Origin: Rhizodiscina lignyota
Taxonomy: Eukaryota > Ascomycota > Dothideomycetes > Aulographales > Rhizodiscinaceae
Length of the DNA: 64,000 bases
NCBI GenBank assembly: GCA_010015805.1
Contig: ML978122.1
Span: 2,080,453 to 2,144,452 of the forward strand
Direction: 5' to 3'
Positions 57,266-64,000 of this stretch are shown piece after piece (the stretch's first letter is position 1; each line of letters starts with the position of its first letter). The notes beneath the pieces are model-generated. The model was not told the DNA's origin and did no database searches. It worked only from the letters and a program-made list of their open reading frames with translations. The position numbers and the translations under genes are program-made.

Positions 57266-59116
57266 ATGGCTGAGAGCCAGCAATCCAATTCACCTTCCCC
57301 TCCAATGTCGCCACTCCTCGACCTCCCCGCCGAACTCATCGACCATATCCTCTCCTACGTTACGCCGCTCGACCTGGTCTCCGTATCATGGACTTGCCGT
57401 CTCCTCCACGAGCACTGTCTAACTGATAGTCTCTGGCATCCACACGTCAACGCCAATCTACCTAATCCCCTCTCCTCACCATCGCCATACCCATCCTTTC
57501 GAGCCTTGTACACTGCCCATCACCCGTACTGGTTCCTGACCCGCCACCAACTCTGGTTCGCCGACACCCCGCACACGGGGAAGCTGCTCCTGGCACGGTA
57601 CTCCCCCCAACGAGCATGCATCGAGGCGTACAGCCTGAACGCCGAGCGCGGCGCGCACACGTTCCAGTTCTGGGAGCATGACCGTGAGGTTATTATTCAT
57701 ACGTTCCATCCGACCGTCACGTTGGATCTCAACGCGCCGGTGCTGAAGCTCGACTCTGCGGCGTACTTCCGTGCGGAGCTGCTGAGAAATCAGCTAGCAA
57801 GCGATGGGTCGAGTGCGGGAATGCCGAGCAAGCTACAGCTAGAGATACCGATGAGCACGTACTCGAATAGCCGGATGGCGCATGGGGGCGCGGCACTGTA
57901 CAGCCAATTCATGCTCACGCGGCCTTTGCCGCCCCATTTGATATCGCGCGGCACAGCGGTGTGGCCGCCATTAGTAGTCCCGAGTCCTGGCCCTGAGGGC
58001 GGCGAACGCACACGCAACGAGAGCGTTCAGTTGTATAGAGGGATAAGCCACAAGCCAGAGCGGTGGGATGAGGCGAGCCAGACGACCTGGCGCCTGCGAC
58101 GCTGGATGGAATTCACGAGTCGTGGCCACGATCCGTTAGGCATGCACCTGGTGCGAAACGAGACGGGGGATATGGTGCCCCAGGTGCAGGCGCAGAGCCC
58201 GTTCGGCCCGGCGATCGATACAAGAGTCAGTATTGGGATGGGGTTGCATCCAGCGTCGAGTGTGGGGCGGAATGGAGGTATTAATCTGCGGGTTGGAGAG
58301 GATGTCACGACGTTTGGGACGCTAGATATGAGCGCGTATACGCCGACGAAGAGCAAGCCGTGGCAAGGGATTTGGGTGGGAGACTACAGTGGACATGGTT
58401 GCGAATTTTTGGTCGTGCTGCAGCCAGACGAGGAGGAAGTCAGAAAGGGCAAGAGGCCATTACCTCAGCAAGCGGCGGTGCTGCTGAGGGAGATGGAGGA
58501 GCGGGATCGCTGGCAGAGAAGAGAGATGGGCGAAGAAGAGGAAATTCCGGTAGCGCAATCGAATCTGCTGCTTCCAGAACCCAGCGACGTACTGCCGAGC
58601 GACTCGGCGTACCATGTTGTCAACGTCCCCGACGACGATGGGGGGGAGGAGGTGGCACTCATGGAGCTCTTGGCGGCACCACATCATGTCGAGACGCCGC
58701 TACGCTTCACTAGCGAAGACGAACCCGCTGATGCAGACGATGATGCGTATCGCGGCAGAATCGAGGCCGTCAAGCTCACTGGCGATCCCAACATCCCGAG
58801 AGGCGAGTACACGTTCATCGCGCCGGATATTGGCCCTGCAGGGCTGGTGCGAGTTGCAACGGAGGAGATGTTCCGCGGCGCGAGGGTCGTTCGCAGCGTG
58901 GGACATATTGCTGCGAGAGGATTCAGAGAAGGTGAGTGCATGGATTCTAGCTTCCAGGAATGAAAGGTCTAATGCTAATAATTGGTGATAGATGGGTACA
59001 CGCCCAGCCAGTTGATTCTGGTGAGCCACGACACGCTGGCGCAGTATTGGGAGGCGTTCGGGCATATCAGCTTCTATAAGCGGGTGGATATTAAGCCGCT
59101 TTTGAAGACGGAGTGA
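57266..59116 (+). CDS. F-box protein (FBXO31-like C-terminal domain)
   Basis: There are two exons, 57266-58931 and 58992-59116; 596 residues. The start at 57266 puts the F-box directly after a short Ser/Pro leader: LLDLPAELIDHILSYVTPLD, then WTCRLLHEHCLTDSLWHPHV. The rest is one large domain with WFLTRHQLWFADTPHTGKLL and PWQGIWVGDYSGHGCEFLVV, the latter resembling the substrate-side domain of FBXO31-type proteins. It ends in RGAR(V)VRSVGHIAARGFREDG and the second exon. It should be a Skp1-Cullin-F-box substrate receptor in ubiquitination; the target is unknown. The intron donor is GTGAGT and phase is consistent. Confidence 0.85.
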
Positions 59117-59204
59117 AAGATGTGATTTACTGGTGGGCATAGCGAGGAAGTTTGCACGTCTTAGCCTCATGATGGAAAGCCGTATGACCTCGAATGAGGC
59201 GGCA

Positions 59205-59339
59205 TGATAGGAGTATATACTGCATTTTAATGGACCAGCCTCGGCTACAGGTGGAGGTTGCACTTGGATATCATTCGGATCTCCTTGTGTTCGTTGGTCT
59301 GACTTATGAAAATTGAGAAGAGCGTATGTCTGCGTGATG
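59205..59339. repeat. direct duplication, copy 1
   Basis: This segment begins ATGATAGGAGTATA and matches, with many substitutions, a second segment 165 bases further on. Shared blocks in order include GATAGG-GTATA, CCTCG-CTAC, GGAGGTTGCA-TTGGATAT, TTCG-TG-TCTGACTT and GAAAATTGA / GGAAATTGA, then ATGTCTGC-TGATG. Confidence 0.75.
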
Positions 59340-59366
59340 GAGAGCTGCAGGGTCTCAACTGCTGTA

Positions 59367-59505
59367 GCCTGATAGGGGTATACCATACATTCTAATTAGC
59401 CAACCTCGCCTACGTATGGAGGTTGCATTTGGATATCGACAGAATCTACTTGCGTTCGCTGTTCTGACTTGTGGAAATTGATGGAAGTGCATGTCTGCCT
59501 GATGA
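59367..59505. repeat. direct duplication, copy 2
   Basis: This is the second copy of the segment at 59205-59339, in the same orientation with a period of about 165 bases. The order of shared blocks is fully preserved, which argues for a tandem duplication followed by divergence rather than chance. Confidence 0.75.
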
Positions 59506-60543
59506 ATGTCTCAAACCAACGTACGCCTTGTCGAGGTTCTTCTGATTGTCGCGCTTGCTAACATATGCCTTCTTCAATCCCGCGACCAGGAGCTTCTCCT
59601 TCAGGTTGGTGAGAGTTTTCTGTGGCCAACGTGATCATAACTGATATATATATATATGACTGCTAGAGGGGTCCAGCACTGGAATTGCGAAACCAGTCGT
59701 GACGCTGTCTCAAAGCAACCCCGAATGCCAGTCTCTTCCGCACTGATAATGGGAAACTTAGTAAGCGTCCACTGTTATAGTGATATGGAATGAGGTACTT
59801 GAAATCCGATGTTAGCGAGGCAAGAGTACAGAAGGTTGCCAGGGAATCAACACAGATTTAACCATCCTTAGTTAATACATAGAACTAGCGCAGAGTCCTC
59901 CGCAAAAATTCTGACCAAAAAATAAGGAGACATGATCTTCTTTCACTAAGCGCTACCGCAGGGGAAATGTATTTAGAGCAGTCGGGCATGAATGCACAAG
60001 TCGTGCGAACCACACATGAATTGGAATCGTCTTTCATTAAAAGGGAGAGCTGCCACACTCGTCTATACAGCTCCGACGAAGATTGGGAGACATGCTCTTT
60101 TTGGCCAGGTATTACTGCAAGGGGGCTTCGTCAGACAACATAGGAGAACTGAGCATGTGGCAGTGTTCTTTCTGCCGATTCATTTACATGACCACAAGTT
60201 ATCCAGGAGTTCGACGATGCATCTTAGAGTACTCTTTCAAAATTGTTCGATGCGTTGAGCGAATATGCTTTTCGCAACTGCGGATTGTGTGCGCCAACGC
60301 GGCGCATAATTGATCAATATTGCCCAACATACGGAAGCAGTCTCCGGAGATATCCTCCTTGCGATTAAAAGTGAATCCACATTATGCTACAAAAGTTCGA
60401 CCATCGTCGATATCAGACGTCGTCCAATTGACGTTGGCGTGCCAAGACTTCCGCCTCGGTAAATTCCGTCCGCACAAACTAAAATCTAAACCCGCCTGCA
60501 TCAACCTCATCCAAACAACGCCAAATCGCCAACAACAACCACA

Positions 60544-61273
60544 ATGGCGACAGAGTTGACGGTCCAAAGCGAGCGCGCTTTCCAAAAGCAGCCACATATC
60601 TTCCTCAACCACAAGGGCGCCGTCAAGAGCAAGAAGGTCGGCAAGGGCGGTCGACGATACTATAAGGATGTCGGTCTAGGCTTCAGGACGCCTAAGACGG
60701 CGATCGAGGGCAGCTACATTGGTATGACTCCCTATCTCTGCTTCGCTCTCCGGCGCGGAGCGCCAAAGTCGTGATAGCCTGATAAGGTGGCTAACGCGAT
60801 ATTCCGCACAGACAAGAAGTGCCCCTTCGTAGGCCTGGTCTCCATCCGTGGCCGTATCCTCACCGGCACCGTTGTCTCGACGAAGATGCACCGTACCCTC
60901 ATCATCCGCCGCGAATACCTCCACTATATCCCCAAGTACTCCAGATATGAGAAGAGGCACAAGAACCTGGCCGCGCACGTCAGCCCAGCGTTCCGTGTGG
61001 AGGAAGGTGACCAAGTGACGGTGGGACAGTGCAGGCCTCTCAGCAAGACGGTAAGACACCTTGTTTCTTTGTTTCAATGGCTTCCACAGTTGGAGCATTG
61101 CAAGACAAGAGTTTGGACATACCCAATTTTGGCAACCAGCCTCAACTGGCCGCTGTTGCTCTCCAGTTAAAAATATCGGACAAGTACTCATATGTGCAAT
61201 ACAGGTGCGATTCAACGTTCTTCGCGTGCTCCCGAGGACAGGCAAGCAGGTCAAGCAGTTCAACAAGTTCTAG
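60544..61273 (+). CDS. RPS11: 40S ribosomal protein uS17 (S11)
   Basis: There are three exons, 60544-60721, 60812-61050 and 61205-61273; 161 residues, as in other fungi. Text runs [40 protein letters not shown], then [75 protein letters not shown] and a Lys-rich end. This is the OB-fold uS17 protein that binds 18S rRNA early in small-subunit assembly. The introns are 90 and 154 bases, longer than most in the window. I looked for a box C/D snoRNA in the second and did not find one. Confidence 0.95.
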
Positions 61274-61890
61274 GTAAGGCAAGAGGGTGCGGGAGTGGAG
61301 CATTCTGACACTTTTCACGGCTTTCAATGGATTTGTCACACGTTTGCATGGGTCATGGCGATTAGAAGTAGCAAATGCGACTTCAATGGGAGCTTGAAAG
61401 GCTCTTCCTGAAATCTTCATCATCCATTGTCATTGTTGAATACTATTTGTGTTACTGTGTCTCGTGAATACGACTTTTGCTCGACATCGACAAAATAGCT
61501 CAGCGAGAAAATTGACGGCCATTTACCAGCGGCTAATCTCGCACTTCAAGGCAATCAGAAATATCTCTGGAAGTTCACATTTCGGATCGTGCTCAAGAAG
61601 AAAGTGCAAGTTCAATATTCGTATTCGAATTAGAATCGGAGTTAAGAAGATCATCATGGTCCTAGCCATTTGACCTCTACAATGCAGATCAACTTTTGTC
61701 CTCCCAGAAATTTCCGCGCCAGCTTTATTCTTGGGGTATCTCCAGAAGCAAAGCAAGCAATCTGCCACCCCGGTGATGAGGGTAAAACGCATGCGTACCA
61801 ATGGCATAAAAGTACATTAAGTGGGAAACTTGATTGGTGAAACCCCTTGTGGCGCTGGCCACAGTGTCAGTGAAGATGGGCGTGAGGTGC
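61274..61890. other. convergent intergenic region, no gene seen
   Basis: This lies between RPS11 (+) and CET1 (-) 3' ends. Short frames only. It should hold two 3' UTRs. Confidence 0.45.
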
Positions 61891-63750
61891 TCATAGACAA
61901 TATCTCGGCTGGTGGATGTCGTCCGCTGCTCTAACTAGCACTATCGCGTTCTCCACGAATTGGCCAACTACCTCTTCGTATAAGTTCGGTTGCTGCAACA
62001 CGCACTTCTGTCCTTCTGCAACGATCGTGTGGCCGTCCACCTCGACTTCGACCTCGTGCTGCACAGTCGGTGGTCCATCCACATCGGTGGTCGTAACCTT
62101 TGTGAGGTCGATCTGCGTTGCTTGATGGGTGTAGCTCAACCTGTCCTTCTCTCTGGCAGAGTTGTCCCTCTGCGAACGTGGGGACATGGTCAAGTTGATG
62201 TAGTCGTTAATCTCGCCTGGAAACTCAATTTCCAAGTTCACACTAATGCGGAGGTCGAGGTCGTTGTCCGGACGTAGAATGTCGATGTCGGCGACGCGAG
62301 CCTTGACGATTTTGGCGGTGATTTGGTTGGTCTTGGAATCCGTTGTGATCCGCATCTTCCGCTTATGGTTGGGATTGATGACTTGACGTGCCATTTGAGG
62401 AAGCTGGAGGTATCCAGTTTGGTTGAGCTCGTAGAACGCATCAGTCTCTCTGGGATGCTTGTACGTGATAGGTACACGACCTTTCCCCATCGATAGTCGT
62501 GTGGCCTCGTTCAGATACTGGTTCAGGCGCTGGTACTGTTGCGGAGTGACGCCTGACTCAAAGCGAACATCGTGAACGTTCGGTCTCAGGACGGCCTCGG
62601 TTTGAATACCAAGGTCAAGACGTTCGCCAGTCATCTTGTTGATGATTTTGCCCAGCTTTGCCTCGATTTCCCAATGTGCGATCGCAGGTGGTGGAGCCCC
62701 AGTTGGTGTTTGCGCGATGGATGGATCACCACCCGCGACTACATATTGCTGGAGGAAAGTCATGACAGCTCTCCTTGTTTCGTAGAATGCGGAGATGGCG
62801 GCTATGTTTGGCTCTGGCATGCCGTGTGCTTGCATGCCATGTGGCTGTTGGACATGCGGCTGCTGGACATGCGGCTGCTGGACATGCGGCTGTTGGACAT
62901 GCGGCTGCTGGACTTGGGACTGCGGGGGGTTTGGCTGTTCGCTGCGTTCCGGACCTCGAGCTGGCGTGGCCTCTCTGGACGATGGTCGCTGACTGTGTCC
63001 GTTCACTAGAGACTTGGAAGGGCCGTGAAATCGTCGCGAACCCACAGGTTGTCTTTGTGCCCATTTTGGAACCTCGAGATACTTTCTCTTCTTCCTAGCA
63101 GGCTGTTCTGTGACTGAAGGTGCACTTCCGGGTTCTCTTTTAATGGTAGGTGTGGGTGTTCCGTCAGGTGTTGCGGACATTTTTTCAACAGCGCCATGAT
63201 TCTGCATATCAGAACTAGCGTTGGTTGATACCGACGGTCTTTCAGGACGGATCTGTGTCTCGCCATCGAATGCAGCGTCAGCTTTACGCTTCTGACTTGT
63301 CCTGCTATCCGTGCTTTGTGCGTCGCGATCAGCAGGCGGTGCTGCCATGCTGGGGCGTGAATTAAATTCGGGTGCAGGAGGAGGGGCAGGTGTGCTGCTT
63401 TTGCGGATCGCTCGATCGCTAGGCGAGGAGAGACCCGCGGATGGCGGTGCTTGCGGATTCAAGATGTCGCGCTGGAAGTCGGGAGAAGAGTGCGCCGTAG
63501 TTGGTGTTTGACTTTGCATGATGTCTCGTTGGATTTCTGGTGATGTCCGGAGGAGAGGGGGTGGGTGGCTTTGGAGTATGCTTCGTTGCGATTCTGGAGA
63601 GAGGTCGCCAATGGAGGAGTATGCTCTTACAGGTTGCATGCGAGGAGGTGGATGAGCAAACTGGTCTGCGCTTATTGACATGCTGCGGCCTGTTGGTGCA
63701 GGCGCTTTGTTGGCGCTGCCATCGGTATTGAGTATATTCCGAAGGTCCAT
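61891..63750 (-). CDS. CET1: mRNA-capping enzyme beta subunit (RNA 5'-triphosphatase)
   Basis: This is a single exon of 619 residues. The first half is disordered, Pro/Ser-rich, with repeated SPE-Q-IL/IM elements and a pentapeptide tandem repeat (HVQQP). The second half is the fungal Cet1 triphosphatase tunnel domain. It has WEIEAKLGKI with the metal-binding Glu pair, VRFESGVTPQQYQRLNQYLN, TDAFYEL, RKMRITTDSKTNQITAKIVK, ADIDILRPDNDLDLRISVNL EIEF, and the closing acidic strand VQHEVEVEVDG. It removes the gamma phosphate of nascent pre-mRNA in the nucleus before guanylyl transfer. The metal-dependent fold is fungal/protozoal and unrelated to the animal enzyme. Confidence 0.93.
   Translation of the reverse strand: MDLRNILNTDGSANKAPAPTGRSMSISADQFAHPPPRMQPVRAYSSIGDLSPESQRSILQSHPPPLLRTSPEIQRDIMQSQTPTTAHSSPDFQRDILNPQAPPSAGLSSPSDRAIRKSSTPAPPPAPEFNSRPSMAAPPADRDAQSTDSRTSQKRKADAAFDGETQIRPERPSVSTNASSDMQNHGAVEKMSATPDGTPTPTIKREPGSAPSVTEQPARKKRKYLEVPKWAQRQPVGSRRFHGPSKSLVNGHSQRPSSREATPARGPERSEQPNPPQSQVQQPHVQQPHVQQPHVQQPHVQQPHGMQAHGMPEPNIAAISAFYETRRAVMTFLQQYVVAGGDPSIAQTPTGAPPPAIAHWEIEAKLGKIINKMTGERLDLGIQTEAVLRPNVHDVRFESGVTPQQYQRLNQYLNEATRLSMGKGRVPITYKHPRETDAFYELNQTGYLQLPQMARQVINPNHKRKMRITTDSKTNQITAKIVKARVADIDILRPDNDLDLRISVNLEIEFPGEINDYINLTMSPRSQRDNSAREKDRLSYTHQATQIDLTKVTTTDVDGPPTVQHEVEVEVDGHTIVAEGQKCVLQQPNLYEEVVGQFVENAIVLVRAADDIHQPRYCL
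62836..62913. repeat. 15-base coding tandem repeat in CET1
   Basis: About five near-perfect copies of a 15-base unit. On the coding (minus) strand they translate to repeated HVQQP. They lie in the disordered linker just before the catalytic domain. Differences between copies are single C/T changes that are silent in protein. Confidence 0.85.
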
Positions 63751-63881
63751 TGTGCCGCCCAGCCACCTTTTTTTTCAACAATAGCTTATTGAGTATGCCG
63801 AAATTTCTCCAGAGACAATAGTAATAAAGCGCGCGTAGCGATTTATAGATGACATGCGGAGGCTGAGGTACTTGTGACAAG

Positions 63882-64000
63882 ATGGAGGCTGGCGGATCGC
63901 AAGCGTTACTCGCAGCGCGTGGAAAGGATGATGCGGAACTGGGATCGCACTGTCGGACTATACAATTAAAGGGTGGTAGATATCGCCCCGATGGCTACGG
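63882..64000 (+). CDS. possible start of a gene running off the window
   Basis: An ATG at 63882 opens a frame (MEAGGSQALLAARGKDDAEL) that stays open to the last base. It is divergent from CET1, whose start is 132 bases away. Forty codons are too few to name a family. Confidence 0.35.
   Translation, partial: MEAGGSQALLAARGKDDAELGSHCRTIQLKGGRYRPDGY

Larger units (their letters stand above)
59117..60543. other. 1.4-kb intergenic region with a duplicated segment
   Basis: This lies between the F-box gene and RPS11. It contains the two diverged direct copies listed separately and a short TA repeat at about 59644-59657. No protein-coding gene is supported. The last few hundred bases should be the RPS11 promoter. 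Confidence 0.5.

Noticed and set aside
61051-61204. Intron-encoded snoRNA in RPS11
   Set aside because: No convincing C and D boxes or H/ACA pattern were found in the 154-base intron.
1-64000. CRISPR arrays, tRNA genes and rRNA genes
   Set aside because: No regularly spaced repeats, and no convincing tRNA B-box with a cloverleaf context or rRNA segment was noticed by eye.

Overview
The window is a gene-dense piece of a filamentous ascomycete nuclear genome. Most genes are split by short GT-AG introns of about 45-70 bases. The gene set includes a HET-domain gene, Zn2Cys6 regulators, a Clr2-like silencing protein, a gephyrin-like cnxE and a yeast-type CET1 RNA triphosphatase. That combination points to Pezizomycotina. 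A dothideomycete-like genome is my guess, not something the sequence proves. I see no intact mobile element, CRISPR array, tRNA or rRNA gene.

Layout. 1-4.8 kb: the 3' end of a SET-domain protein, an alpha/beta hydrolase, a five-exon protein with two ABM-type domains, and a small Cys-rich secreted or membrane protein. 5.2-9.3 kb: two damaged host genes, a Zn2Cys6 regulator and a HET protein. 9.8-12.2 kb: an eight-exon sugar/inositol-type MFS transporter. 12.2-16.3 kb: a 4.1-kb stretch with no recognisable gene. 16.4-22.8 kb: a SNF2/PHD chromatin remodeller head to head with a Clr2-like heterochromatin factor. 23.1-25.8 kb: wybutosine enzyme TRM12 and an EF-hand ER-type protein. 26.7-40.4 kb: the most interesting block, described below. 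40.5-48.2 kb: cnxE, V-ATPase c'' (VMA16), TFIIA gamma (TOA2), a TMEM42-like membrane protein, and a USP-fold protein whose catalytic Cys is Ser. 48.6-59.1 kb: a VWA-domain membrane protein, a 1045-residue coiled-coil protein and an F-box protein. 59.1-64 kb: a diverged tandem duplication, ribosomal protein uS17 (RPS11), CET1, and the start of a possible last gene.

The 26.7-40.4 kb block holds an aspartate kinase, a homoserine O-acetyltransferase, a nitrilase, a Zn2Cys6 regulator, an O-acetylhomoserine (thiol)-lyase and a short-chain dehydrogenase in adjacent positions. The three amino-acid enzymes would take aspartate through homoserine to O-acetylhomoserine and then replace the acetoxy group in a PLP-dependent step. 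The same three activities (FUB3, FUB5, FUB7) are the amino-acid arm of the fusaric acid cluster of Fusarium. Here they lack the PKS and NRPS-like genes and are paired with a nitrilase and an SDR. I read this as a candidate, possibly undescribed, O-acetylhomoserine-dependent pathway with its own regulator. A linked set of ordinary methionine genes is the competing reading.

Exon borders were worked out by hand from splice signals, phase and protein continuity. They are predictions.
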